From Ophiobolus disseminans (lineage: Eukaryota; Ascomycota; Dothideomycetes; Pleosporales; Phaeosphaeriaceae): a DNA stretch of 64,000 nucleotides. A model generated the notes under the pieces. The model worked only from the letters and a program-made list of their open reading frames with translations. It made no database searches and was not told the DNA's origin. The DNA is taken from assembly GCA_010093685.1 (NCBI GenBank), contig MU006218.1, forward strand, positions 1,027,766 to 1,091,765. The letters are read 5' to 3'. Both the position numbers and the translations under genes were made by a program. Each line of letters opens with the position of its first letter. Position 1 is the first letter of the stretch. Below, one piece after another: positions 22,634 to 34,242 of this stretch.

Positions 22634-23778
22634 TTTTGCTTTGTGGCGCCGCATGGGATGAGAAGCTGCTGCGTTGTTTGCGGCGAGCAATGAGATTGCA
22701 TAATTGTACCACATTTCTCGCATTGCATTGCTGGGGTCCGGGGATTTTTGTTACTCCCTTTTATTCTTGCGTGGTTCATGGTAGATGGTGAAAATGGCGT
22801 CCTGTATAGCGGCCATGTAGACTATTGGTAATAGTAATCATATCCTTACAGCATGTGGCACTTGACAAGAGGACGCTGAACGAGGTCGAGTGTTGGAGCC
22901 TGATTTGGCCTCTTGGACCCGCTCCGCCACATGGTCAGTTCCACGAGGGCTAAAGTCGGTGGAGTGCCAGCAGAAACGGCAGAGGAGCCACTGCGCAGGG
23001 AGGGCCTGCCGGGTGCGGAGGGTGTGATTTGGCACACGAATTAGCCGTGTCACCGTCGGCAGCGTCAGGAAGCGAACTTGTGCTCTGTCTGTGTCCCGAA
23101 GGGGCCTGACAGAGCAGAAGTCCGCCTGTGACACCTGGCTCGGGCGCACTGCATTCTCTTTCTTGTGCATGGCCCAGGTGGCTTATGAGCGTTGTCGTGG
23201 ACCTCGTGAGATGGTTGCACGCCCCGCCCTTGCGGTAGCACGACCAGCTGTCTGTGCTGGCCGCTTGGGCTTGACTGATGGCAGCACATGCGTGAGCGAC
23301 AGCGTGGAGTCGGCCGTTACGGAGCAGAACCACGGATCTGAGGATGAGCATCTCTGATACCCATGGGACGTTCCATTGTGAGCCCTTCTAGATCGGCCGG
23401 CACACGCAGCACAGCACCGCACGTCGAGGCGATATATCGGGTGCATAGACGACGTCGCATTCCACGGTGAGAGAGCAGAGGCCTGCATTATTGGCATCCA
23501 GGCGCGCTGACACGCCACGCACCCCACAGTCGACGGGCACTCGAGGAAGGAGCGATGCATACATAGCGGCTGCATCTCACCCTCTCCTGCGTCGCTCGTG
23601 ACCCGTCTCCGCCGCCGCGTCTTGGTTGGGTGCAGTGCCCCCACGCCGTCCAGCCTTTTAGACGGCCGCAGCGCCTCCTCACCACGGCAGCGCTGCACAT
23701 CTCTGTCGCATCCACAAGCACTCGCGCCTATTTTGGTGGCCGCACACAGGCCTCTCTGGCTGAGGGCACTCGGCTTCC
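22634..23778. other. Intergenic, upstream of the WD40 gene
   Basis: No gene supported. Overlapping frames of 60-208 codons on minus and plus are GC-driven and show no family motifs or ATG plus splice logic. Holds the chitin synthase 3' flank and the promoter of the WD40 gene. Confidence 0.45.
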
Positions 23779-25721
23779 ATGGCCAGCCCGCACCACTCCC
23801 CGGCGCCACTACACGTCACCGCCGCCTCTTCCACCCACATGCATACACACGCCGCCGCCAGCTCCCCGCCCTCGCCCACGACCATCGCCGCTGCCACGAC
23901 GCTTGCCACGCTTGCCGGCAGCGCGCCGCCCCCCGGTCACGGGGAGCATCGAGACGAGGACGATCATGACGACCACGGCGGGGGCATATCGATAACCGCC
24001 GCCGACCTGCACGACTACGCCGCCGCGAGCGCTCTGGCAGACGCACACATGGCCGAGGGCGACGTCGCAGAGCAGCTGCAGTCCGTCATGGACCAGCTGC
24101 AGTCCTTCCCCCACAACATGGCCACCCCGTTCGACCCCTTCGAGCCCGTCCCCTCGTACCAGATGCCCGGCATATACATGCCCGCGCCACACGTCTACTC
24201 GGGCTACATGTCGAGCTCGGATCCTTCGTTGGAGCCGCCCCCGACGCTGCAGGAAGCCCATCTCAACATCCAAGACAGGACCTCGTTCCTGCCCATCACC
24301 TCTTTCTTCTACCTCATCGCCCCAGAGAGGCCTACGGTTCCCGGTCTTGACCTCGTCCAGGTACCAGAAGCCATCACCAGGGATGACCTGCAAGGCGATG
24401 CATACGATTATCAGGGCATCGACTGGGCTGTACGCAATATCACAAGATCTCACATTAGATCGAGACGGGTTGAGTATGAGGCCTCCAAGTTGCCGCCAGC
24501 TTTACGAGCCGTCCGAAAGGTATGGAATGCGGCCATTCTCGCTGTTTCCCCACTGACAGTCAGCAGGGTGTCTCAAATGCTCCAAACACCGACAGCTTTT
24601 TCCAATTCAAGAGGAATAACACCGCCCATCGCGCATTCTTCCCTCACTTCCAACTACGGAACGTGCTAGCGGCTACTTCACGGAATGATGTTTACTATGC
24701 GGCTGGTCAGCAGGTCTACAGAATGGACTCTGAAGGCAGATCTCAGGATTCGACCATCGACTTGAGCAAACGCTTGACCATGGACGGCTCCATTACGACC
24801 ATTGCTTGCACCGACGATGTACTCGTCGCCGGCGCTTTTGACGGCGAATATGCCATCACCGACCTCTCATCCACAAGCGGCTCCCCGTGTACATTCGGCC
24901 GCACTACTGACTACACCTCGGACATCAAGTCAAGAATAGTCAACCATATGCACCTCTTCGCATCGCGGACTACACACCAGCCACAGGCCGTCCTCTGCTC
25001 AAACGACTTCCGGCTACGCATCCTCGATTGCGCAACTGACAGGTTCACACATTCGTTTCTCTACCCGGCAGCTGTCAATTGCTCAGCTACAAGTCCAGAC
25101 GGCCGCATGCGCGTCGTAGTGGGTGACTTTCAGGAGACGCTCATCACGAACGCAGAGACTGGCCAACCATTCGAGACCCTGAACTCGCACACGGAAGACG
25201 CTTTTGCATGCGCATGGGCTGATGATGGCATCCACGTTGCAACTGCAGCTCAAGACTCAACTATTGTTGTCTGGGACGCTCGCTCTTGGAATCAGCCGTT
25301 GACTAGCCTCAAGAGCGAACTCAGCGTACCCCGTTCCCTGCGCTTCTCGCCCGTTGGCTCCGGCCCTCGTGTCCTCATCGCCGCCGAAGCAGATGACTAC
25401 ATCAACGTCATCAACGCGCAAACGTTTGAATCGAAACAGGCGTTCGATTTCTTCGGCCCCATTGGCGGCATCACATTCACGCCTGATGGACAATCTCTCT
25501 TTATTGCCAATGGAGAAAGGAGATTTGGTGGCATCATCGAGCTCGAGCGCACGGGATGGACTGGAGCGGCGTCAAAGTGGCGCGATGACGAAGCTGCGAA
25601 CTGGGACGACCTGGCGACTGACTGGGACTGTGACAACCAGCTCGCCAACTACAACAGAGCGGCCGCTGGCGATATTGAGCGCGAGCGTCGCTGTCTCGAT
25701 CTAGGCGGGATCGTTGTATGA
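23779..25721 (+). CDS. Fungal WD40-repeat protein of unknown role
   Basis: Exons 23779-24519 and 24567-25721, joined over a 47-nt GTATGG..CAGCAG intron in phase 0, encode 631 residues. The first 85 or so residues are low-complexity (Ala, Pro, His, Asp). A conserved-looking segment follows with EAHLNIQDRTSFLPITSFFY, YDYQGIDWAVRNI and, after the intron, FFPHFQLRNVLAATSRNDVY. The C-terminal half is a beta-propeller with degenerate WD repeats: HTEDAFACAWADDGIHVATA and AAQDSTIVVWDARSWNQPLT are the clearest, and FGPIGGITFTPDGQSLFIA is another. Such propellers act as protein-binding platforms. I do not recognise a named orthologue and infer no pathway. Confidence 0.85.
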
Positions 25722-26275
25722 TCTTGGCTTTGTAGATGTATGGACGGGTTATGCAGGAATTATCTTCGACATCTGGTATGCTTTTTAAATAGGGCGTGGC
25801 GTACATTTAGATGGGAGGATTTTTTTTTTGAAGTGATACCATGGCACTGGCGCGGCATATGTTTTTGTAGGAGGAATTGACATAACGACTTTGGTGGGTG
25901 TCGCTTTGGCATACTTTGAGGCCTATTCGCATATGAGGTTAGACAGGTCAACGGGGAAAATGTATCACATAATAGACAACTTGACCTCCATTGCTTTTGA
26001 GAGAAGCTTGATCATTCAAAATTGGTCGCTTGTCACTTGATAAAGTCTCAAACATGTTCATAATCATGTTCATGATCTGCTTTGCATTGCTAACAACACA
26101 TCTACATGATCTCACATTTACTCGGCAACCCACACGGTCCCTCACCATCCTTATCCTTCTTCTCCTGTGGCTGCTGCGCCGTAGTCGTACTCGTTGCCGC
26201 CGGCGCAGTTCCATCCGAAGCTTTCTGCGTCGTATCCGTCACGAATTCCTTCTTCTCTCCCTCATGGCCATCTAG
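25722..26275. other. Convergent 3' flanks
   Basis: The WD40 gene and the quinone reductase gene converge here. AT-richer sequence with a T-run near 25820, consistent with 3' untranslated regions. No gene seen. Confidence 0.5.
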
Positions 26276-27095
26276 TCACGGATGCGCCTTGGCAACAGCC
26301 TCGTAAAACGCCTTGCCCTGCGCCGTCGCAATGCTGAGCTCGAGTTCGCTGGGCTGGCGCGAACCGTCACCGGCGCTGAAGGTACCGGCACCCCATGGGG
26401 ATCCACCGTGGACTTCGTCGAGGTTGGAGAGCTGGGCTGGGAGGATGTGTTAGATGTGGTTGCGGGTTGGGATCGGGATGTGGTACGAACCGAAAGTAGT
26501 CTTGTATCCCAAGGGCACATAGATGAACCCGTGGTGTGCCAAGGTGCTCATGCTGGCGATAGCTGTGCTCTCCTGGCCGCCACCTTGCGTTCCCGTGCTA
26601 ACGAAGAGACCGGCGTATTTACCCCAGAATGAGCCTTGGGCCCATTGCTTGCCCGTCTTATCCCAAAAAGTCTTGAATTGGGCTGGGAAGTTCCCGTATC
26701 TCGTTGGTATACCAAAGAGTACGCCATCAAAGGCCTCAAGCTCGGTGGGGTCGTTGAGGACGGGGTCGCTGGGCTTAGCTGGGGCGTGCATCTTTGCGAG
26801 GACATCGTCGGTGAGGGTTTCGGCGACTCTGTTGGGGTTGTTAGTATTCGATAGTGTAAAGAGTGTCTAGATTGTGTGAAGAGATTCTATACATACTGGA
26901 AGACGGTAGCATCACCGCCAGCCTCCCTAATGCCCTTGAGTTCAGCATCGGCCTACAATACCATCGTCAGCCATCCAAAGTCTCACCAGATAGCGGGGTA
27001 TTGTATGTAGCACAAACCCCACCACAAGGTCAACATACCATCTGCTTGATGTGGCCGTACATGGAGTAGTACACAATCGCAATCTTAGGCGCCAT
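26276..27095 (-). CDS. Flavodoxin-like NAD(P)H:quinone oxidoreductase, Alt a 7/Ycp4 type
   Basis: Four exons (27095-27039, 26952-26897, 26828-26491, 26436-26276) give 203 residues, the standard WrbA-family length. MAPKIAIVYYSMYGHIKQM opens with the FMN phosphate-binding loop. PTRYGNFPAQFKTFWDKTG and STGTQGGGQESTAIASMSTL are the other two FMN-contact regions; GGSPWGAGTFSAGDGSRQPS and GKAFYEAVAKAHP are the usual C-terminus. The last intron (GTTCGT..CCCAG) replaces a false read-through end and restores GYKTTFAQLSNLDEVHGG. The family reduces quinones with two electrons, limiting redox cycling; yeast Pst2/Rfs1/Ycp4 sit at eisosomes. The Alternaria homologue is the minor allergen Alt a 7. Confidence 0.93.
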
Positions 27096-28128
27096 CTTGA
27101 AGTACTTGTCGAGAATTTGGGGTATCAAACAGGGACAATTGCAGATAGAGAGGGAATGATGAAGTGATGAAAGAGAAAGTAGAGTGAGGGGTAGCTCCCC
27201 AACTTATATCAAAGCAACACTGCAGCTCCCGATCTCAAGCCCGGGATGCAAGACGTCAAGCTTGCAAGCACCGGTCCAATGGGGCCGAGATTCGTACACT
27301 TGGCCAAGGTTGAAGCCATACAGAGCAGCAGGTAGAGTGCCCCACCAGTCCGCTTCAAGCAAAGTACGGTCCACTTTTGGCCGAGATGCTGCGCCATGGT
27401 GCAGTAGTGCATTCGAGCTTGCCGATTATCTAACGCTCAGCAAAGCATTGTAAATACTCCCTCAGGCAGCCTGTGCCTTGTATGCGCGATTGTGGCACGG
27501 ACATAGCGGGGATTTTCAATACTCGTGTCGCTGGGTGACACTGTCGCCATGCTTGTGCGTAAGCAATGTGGAATAGCTGGCCGGGTCAGGAAAGAGGACG
27601 TTTCGCGATGAGCTTACCGCTACATGTGTAAGCAACCACATGTGCCTGCAGCTCTTGTACCTTGGACTAGGCTGTTTTTGGGGATGCTGCGGGGCGTCAG
27701 CCATGGCGCGAAAAGATCGTAGCGCAAGATCCGAAGACTCGCCCTCGAACAACGTTCTTTGCGACTTCATGAAAAGATGGTATAATCAGATTGAACACTT
27801 TGCTCAGCTTGAGACGATGGATATGGTACATTGTTACATGAGGTGGAAATGCTACTTTGAACGCCAGAATGCTAACAAGATGCTATAGGGACCAGGAGGC
27901 TACCAGCCATCCGATGCAAATGCCCGCCGGACAAAACTCGATAGGAAAACTCTCTTATTTCAGTTTCAAAACTTTTTTCCAACGCATGAATCGAGCGTGG
28001 CTCAGTGGCCTGGGTATCTTAGCTCCAGGCTGTGCCGCTCATGCAAATTGCCGTAATTCGTGAGTCGATGCTCGTATTAGTTTGTACAGGTGAAGAAAAC
28101 TGGCCGTTACTCGGTGATTGATCCACAA
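27096..28128. other. Intergenic, no gene seen
   Basis: Short plus-strand frames (e.g. an ATG at 27703 with about 61 codons) have no recognisable features. Contains the quinone reductase promoter on the left and the 3' flank of the F-box gene on the right. Confidence 0.45.
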
Positions 28129-29622
28129 TCAGGTTGAGATAGAGTGGAGGCGCCTGCGGACTCCGTGCAGGAACTCGTCTTCGTCAATGCGCTGGAAGGG
28201 ACCCTCTTCCTCCTTCTCGTAAAGACCGCTGCTGCCGTATGGGCCTTTGCCGCTCTGTTGGGGATCATGTGGCCATACTCCGTCAGAAGAAATTTGCGCC
28301 AGGGCAAAGTCGCCATGGACAGAGGAGAAGCCTGGTTCAAAAATGCAGTCTGCAAAGAAGAGCTCGATGTACAACTCGCGAGGGATGGTGCTCTGCGCAC
28401 GCCGGCGGATGAGACGACGAGCCTGGTAAAGCGTCTTCTCAAGGGCATCGGTAGCCTCCTGGGTGGAGCGACCATCCTCATGGCCGCAAAGGTGGAGGGC
28501 GCGCACTTGAAGATCGCCACCGAACTTAATGTTGTCGTCAGAAAAGAGGTGTGCGCAGACAGACGGGAGCGAAATGGACAAAGTCTCAAGCTTCGGGCAA
28601 CTCCGGAGAGTCTCGCAGAGGTGCTCGCTGTCGCTGGGAGATCCGGGGTGAGGGTGCCAGAAGCCGTCCTGCGACCGCGGACTGTGCTCGAGGACCCGGA
28701 GTGCCTTTCGCGATGCTTTCACAATCGCCATAACGCCGTCAATGGTGATGGACGAGTTGCAGGTGAGATGGAACTCTTCTAGGTGTGTCGCGGTGCGGGC
28801 AATGGCATAGAGATCTGCATCCGTGACGGGCATGAAGGTGGTGTCGCCGAAGATCTTCAAGCGTCGCAGCTGGCCGAAGTTGACTGACTGGAGGGGTTCG
28901 AGGTCGATTTGGTTATCCTTGTCTGCGGCCTGCTGTGAGGTTGGATCGACGCATTGGAGCTCGAGAGACTCTAGGGGCTTGCCGCTGCCCGTCAAGACGG
29001 TGCGCCATGTCTTTGCATCCAGGTGTCGGATCGTGGTCCACGGAATGGACAAAGACGTGAGGTTGGTGCAGTTGGTGAGCGACTCGAAGATCAGGCGGTC
29101 GGTGTAGGCTGTGTAGAAGCCGTGCACCCACATGCGCCGGATTTTAGCAGCCACCGCAGGGAAGTCGTTGCAGATGCTCACGGTGCGCGAGAGAGAGGCA
29201 AAGGGGTCGCGGTAGACGGCGGTGCCAGTGGGGCGGTCGATGAGCTCGTACAATGGGTAGCTCTCGCGTCGGTTTGAGAGCTCTGCCCACCGCTACAGCA
29301 CGTCAGTATCATGTTTTTGATATAGAACGACTCTGCTTACCTCTCCACCCTTCCAGCGGCGGATGTACATGTCCTTGATCGAGTGGTCCAGTGCCCACTC
29401 GTGCCACTTCCAGCATACCGAGCGGATCATGGAAGTCGCGTCCCACTTGAGCAGCTCGGGCGGGACCGGACCCCTCACGTAGCGCTGGAGGCTGGCCCTC
29501 TGGAGAGGCAAAGGTGCCTGGGACAGGCCGAAGGTAAACGTCGGCCCATCGCGGATGTGGGCTTTGGTAACCTCCTCGAGGATCTGGGAAAGGACTTCGA
29601 AGGGGAAGTCGTTGATGTGCAT
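28129..29622 (-). CDS. F-box/leucine-rich-like protein
   Basis: Exons 29622-29341 and 29292-28129, joined over a 48-nt GTAAGC..CTGTAG intron in phase 0, give 481 residues. MHINDFPFEVLSQILEEV is an F-box helix, followed by an insertion and MIRSVCWKWHEWALDH, a typical second half of a fungal F-box. After the intron come WAELSNRRESYPLY and leucine-rich stretches of the LRR style: LTNCTNLTSLSIPWTTIRHL, KPLESLELQCVD, FGQLRRLKIFGDTTF, HLEEFHLTCNSSI and LETLSISLP. The likely role is a substrate receptor for an SCF E3 ubiquitin ligase; the substrate is unknown. Confidence 0.82.
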
Positions 29623-32337
29623 TGAATCGGCGCTGACTGATGGCGGGAACAGGGCGACTCTTGTCTGTGTGGTGTAGTAGGAACCAGAGTGTGAGTGGTT
29701 ACTTCGATGCGTGCGTGGTCAATGGTTATGTATGCTGAGGTTACAGGTAAGTGAATGATGTGTGTTAGTCAGAAGATGTAGCCTTCAGGTGAAGATGGAA
29801 CCGGGTCTCTTATAGGTGTGGCCATTTCACCTAACTTTTGGCACTGCAGAGATTTATTGAACAAAGAGCACCGTGGTACGTTTGTTAGTCACAGCAAGAG
29901 CTTCCCCAGCTTCCCGCAGCAACGCCGCCAATGCGACGGACAGCGGGCCCGGAGTGGAGACGAGCTAAAAACGATCATTCCGTCACGGTGAATGACACAG
30001 AAGAGGCCAATTACCAAAGAGAGATCCGGTAGCACGCGTGTGCTGGAGCGGTGGTGAGGCGTTGGAGGGCCTGGCTCGGCTGTGTAGAAATTTAGTTACT
30101 GTGATGTAAGAGCCTCCTTAGCACTTGGCACCCGACGCACATGACCCATCCGACTCTACCACAACGGCGTTTCGAGGGGGTAATATTAACTCTGCTTGAC
30201 ACATCGAAATCCTCTGACGAGACCGCTCGACCATCTTTCACCATCCTCGTGCCAGGGCAGCGCTTTTCCTTCGGCGTCCGAGCTGCTGGCAAGCGCCTTC
30301 GTGCTGGCCTGCCGATGCATTGCCGCTTTGCCGTTGGCTTGATTTGGTCGTCAAAACCTTGCACCTCATCTCACGAAGCTTGATGCTGCCAGTGCGGAGG
30401 CGTGGCTTGCTCTTGCCCTGTCGCACAAAGTTGCGACGTGCAGCATTACATCCGTCGCGTTGGATGAGTCTGCTTTCTCCGCATCTCCTTGAGACCGCAC
30501 CTGGTTGTGTCGCCATCGGCATCATGTCTCACACCTTCGATTCCGTCAAGTGTCGCCATAGTTTGTCCACCCATGGCGAAGCTAAATTCGGCTTCGCTGA
30601 ATCTTACCTTGGAATGCAGCATCGCACAAAAATCTTCAATGCACTTTGTGCTCGGTCAAACACGAGCCTGGCTAACCACAACACCTTCAAAACTTCAACC
30701 ACATTCGGTTCTGGGTCACGAAGCTATGCTCAAAGACTGGGAGCGGACCCTAGTGCAGAGTTTTCACGATACTTGGCAGCTCTTCTGACACGCAAAACTT
30801 ATCCTCTGCATAAGAGCGAGCTTAGTCCTGGCATCGTCGTTTTCCGAGTTGCATTTTTGGTAATCTGTTACGTTTCCCAACTTCCCCGCCTCGCGATCGT
30901 TCTCCAGAAACATTGCTACTACGGGAACTACTTTAGCCCAGGCATGAACCGAGCGTGGTATGCAGAGCCTTCTCGAAGCATAATGGCTGCATAGGTGCTA
31001 ACACCAAACGGCGCAGAGCGACCATGGCACCACAATGGCGAGGCCTTGGGTGCGGATAATATCACAAACACGCACAGCACGCCATTCAGTGTCAGCCAAC
31101 GTGCTCTGACGAGGGTCAATCTATCGACTGGCACTCCTGGTTCCTATGAGCTAACGAATACGCTACCCCGCAAAGATCGGTGACCCTGGCGTGCCTGGTT
31201 GTTGGAAGGTTCCTTAACCTGCAAGTGCGAAGCTTGCACAGCATCACCGGATAGGCCTTCCGTTTGCACTACGGCCGGGCCAAACTTGCGGACATCGCCC
31301 ATTCTTGCCGCTCGGCTCAGCTCGCTTTGCCATCAGGGGCTTTGATGTTCATCGCTCAGGTCGGTCGCCACCGGGTCACGAGGACACACACATGACACGT
31401 CTTGCTAGCGCTCGGCGCTTCAACACCACCGAGCGAGCATCGTGACCTTCTCCTTTCTCAGGTCGCCTCGCTAGCCAAGCATCGTGAGACTGGAAGACGT
31501 GGCTAAATGCTGCCGTAGCGAACCGCACGAGCTGACGCGGAGGCGATGTCTTTGCAAAAAGGTCAATGCGGCGCGAAGCGCACATCACAAGATCGTGAGG
31601 TGACAAAGCGATGGATCACTATTCGGTGCACGTTGGCATTGCCAGCTGAAGCGCTAGAGTTTGTTTGAACAATTCCCGAGGTCCCTCTGGACACGTATGC
31701 AGGAACCATACTCCAACTGGATACAGAGTGACGCTCGTCTTTCATCAAAGAGGCCGTGACTACTAATGAAGCCCAATTGACAAAGAAGGTTCCGGTACCT
31801 ACAGCGACGGGTTGCTATCTTCAAGAACACGATACCATAATCTCAGGTCACACTCTGGCGACCGGGTACGAGTGGGACGATCGAATGACGCTCGTCAGCT
31901 GTACATCGATTTCTTCGGATCACAATACGCGTAACCCAATTTCCAACAGCAGAAGTAAGGTCGAGATCAAATTAATGTAACACCGACCCGTGATTCTTAG
32001 TGACACAACCCGTCCACACGTTAAAGTCGCACAAAGTTGCCGCTATCACACGGGACCCTACATAAAGCACGGAGAGGTTTGATTAGTACAAGCATCAATC
32101 GGTTTGACAGCGCTTCGGGTACAACACCACCACCCCGCAACAAGAAATGAGACAATTTTGTGTCAGCAAACACATTTTGGCGTAGTGCTGGCTATCCTCG
32201 GCTCCAAAACATTCACATTTTTTGTTACGGGGTGGTGAAACAGTAATCTTGGGAGCGACAACGCGCAGAGGTAGTGGAAATAGCAGTGAATAATCGATGG
32301 GTATCTTATCTATCTTAACATCAACGTCTACATCACA
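29623..32337. other. 2.7-kb gene-free interval with a foldback element
   Basis: The longest interval without a supportable gene. A 224-codon plus-strand frame at 30320 is unlike any family I know and begins with alternative starts. The only structured piece is the inverted-repeat element at 32128-32237. Confidence 0.45.
32128..32237. repeat. 110-bp foldback element with long terminal inverted repeats
   Basis: The left arm CACCACCCCGCAACAAGAAA matches the reverse complement of the right end, CACCACCCCGTAACAAAAAA, with two mismatches over these 20 bases. The match continues a few bases inward (ATGAGA against ATGTGA). There is no coding capacity. The size and arms fit a small MITE or a transcribable hairpin. 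I see no clear target-site duplication. Confidence 0.6.
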
Positions 32338-33986
32338 TCACCTCCTCCTCGCACTCATGCTCTCCACATTATTTGCATGCGCAAGCAAGTACTTACAGCA
32401 CGTCAAAGTAAACTTACACGCCTTTGTCCAGCTCTCTTCCTTGTTCAGCGCGAGCTTGATACTCTGGTCGTGAATCCTGTCTTTGCGTATTTGATACGGC
32501 ATCTTCACACCAGGCCCGCCTCCCATGCCGAGGCTCAAATTGCTGCCGGAATGCTGCTGACCTTGGTTCTCCACAAACTCGCCCAGTTGCCGTAAACACT
32601 CGAGGAAGGCAACCATGGCTGTGTCGAACTTGCGATGCAGAAAGCCGAAGTTGATGGGGAAGTCGCCCGAGGAATATAGCTCGAGGCGTTGGCGCGCTAT
32701 GGATGGTGAGCTCGTGGTGGAGGATTGGCGAGACTCTGTGGTGGAGCTACTGCTCTTGACTTCGAGCTTAGAGATGGTGGATGTCGAGCCCATGGGATGA
32801 AGTTCGTAGCCTTGGAACTTGTAGCCTAAGCGTTCGGAAAGTGTGGCTAGCAGGAGACATGTCTGGCCCCATGCGGCGTTAATCTCAGGCCAGTCGACGT
32901 ATGGCGAGGGTAAGCGGCCGAGTCGTAGGCCGTTGATGGTGGCGAAGTTGTTGTCGTGAGAAATGTTGAAGGTGTCGTTGTATACACTCCTTCGCTGCAG
33001 TGCGCTCAGAACTTGCGCATCGTGTGTGTGCCGAGTCGTCAGGGCATCGCGCTCGTTCTGGAAGTCAGTCAATGTGGAGTTGAAGGCATTTCTGTTCTTC
33101 CAGAAGTCATTCTCCTCTTGATCGAGCTGCCGTGATTCGGATTCGAGTGCCGCCAGTTGTGCATCCAGCTCTGCCTTATCCGCCTCGAGCTTTTCCAGGT
33201 TCGAGATGGCCGCTGCCTCAGACTTCTTCGCAGCTTTGAGGGCTGCGTCGGCGGCTTTGACCTCTTCGGCGCTTGGCACATCGGTGTTGGCACGGCGCAG
33301 ATAGTCGACGTATGCGTCGCGTTCCCGGGTGACTACACCGAGTCGCTTCTGCAGTCCATCCACAAGAAGTTCGGTGCACTCGACGCATATTGGGTGGTCG
33401 ATGTCTGATCGTGCGGAGAGTATTTCGAACATGCGATTCGTGGTTTCCAGGCCATCTGCCATACTTGCACCACCTGCTGTCCCTGAACTACCCGTGACGC
33501 TTGCTCGTCTCGTTGTATCATTTGCCGGCCTCTTGTCGGTTCGCGCCTGTCCTTCTGGACTCTGGGCTGGTGCTGGGGATGCAGCAGGCGGATCCAACAT
33601 GGACTCGGACATGTGCACATCAATGAACGACATGGCCGGGTTCTGGGCATTGACGCCATTCTGGAGCCTCGACGACGGTGCATTGCGCTTAAAAGTGGGG
33701 TTTCGTGCGGATTGTATGGCCGTCTCGTAGGTCTGGTGTCTCGAGGAGGGGTAGGTAGGGCGGGACTGGCGGGTGGGGGTGTTCTTCGAGGCCTGCTGCT
33801 GGCCGGGCACGGTCGAGTCTATGAAGCATAAGCCATGGGCATACGGGGAGCTATGTGGAGTCGTAGAAACACACCAGTTAGCAGCTTGAAGGCTGCCGGG
33901 TTAAGCTGGTCGATGGAGGCATCAACGTCAATGGGTGTCCGGCATTTCTGGCAGTACAGCCCGTGCGTTTTCCTGTCGTTGGCCAT
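32338..33986 (-). CDS. ATG6: Autophagy protein Atg6/Beclin-1 (Vps30)
   Basis: Exons 33986-33875 and 33818-32338, joined over a 56-nt GTGTGT..TTCATAG intron, give 530 residues. Exon 1 holds LYCQKCRTPIDVD and LNPAAFKLLT, the N-terminal zinc-like CxxC of fungal Atg6; the second pair is in HPICVECTELLVDGL. A coiled coil runs through about residues 195-300 (heptads around KKSEAAAISNLEKLEADKAE). The BARA domain follows, with NDTFNISHDNNFATINGLRL, LPSPYVDWPEINAAWGQTCL and WTKACKFTLTCCKYLLAHA at the end. Atg6 is a core subunit of PI3-kinase complexes I and II with Vps34 and Vps15, making PI3P for autophagy and vacuolar sorting. It lies divergent from the Scm3 gene, 256 bp apart. Confidence 0.96.
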
Positions 33987-34242
33987 GGTGCAGCCGAGAA
34001 GGGATCCTCATGCTCCTGAACAGGCGCGAGCAAGAGTGTTGAACGTGGGAGCAGTGACGAGGGACTGGCATCACATGCATGCAAGTGCGCACAGGCTCCC
34101 GTCGGGTGGCTGCCGCTAGACGAGGGGACGCGCGATCCGCGTCCCAGCCATTTCGCGTTTATACGTGGGCCTGCAAACAGACACTCTCGCCTCCGCGTCT
34201 CATCGCCCCTGGCCGTCCGTTTGCGCATTTTTCTCTTTGACC

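Noticed and set aside
23183..23809. 208-codon minus-strand frame upstream of the WD40 gene
   Set aside because: GC-driven, Arg/Ala-rich, no motif; overlaps the start of the WD40 gene on the other strand.
28144..28782. 212-codon plus-strand frame
   Set aside because: It is the antisense shadow of the F-box gene, whose leucine-rich frame is clearly the coding one.
27961..30960. Similar strings CATGAATCGAGCGTGG and CATGAACCGAGCGTGG near 27987 and 30942
   Set aside because: Only 16 bp with one mismatch; flanks do not align, so a shared repeat is not supported.
30320..30994. 224-codon plus-strand frame
   Set aside because: No recognisable motif, no family resemblance, composition changes along its length; probably chance in a gene-free interval.
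34165..34242. 26-codon N-terminal extension of the Scm3 protein
   Set aside because: It would need a GTG start; the ATG at 34243 gives the expected short N-terminus before the Scm3 domain.
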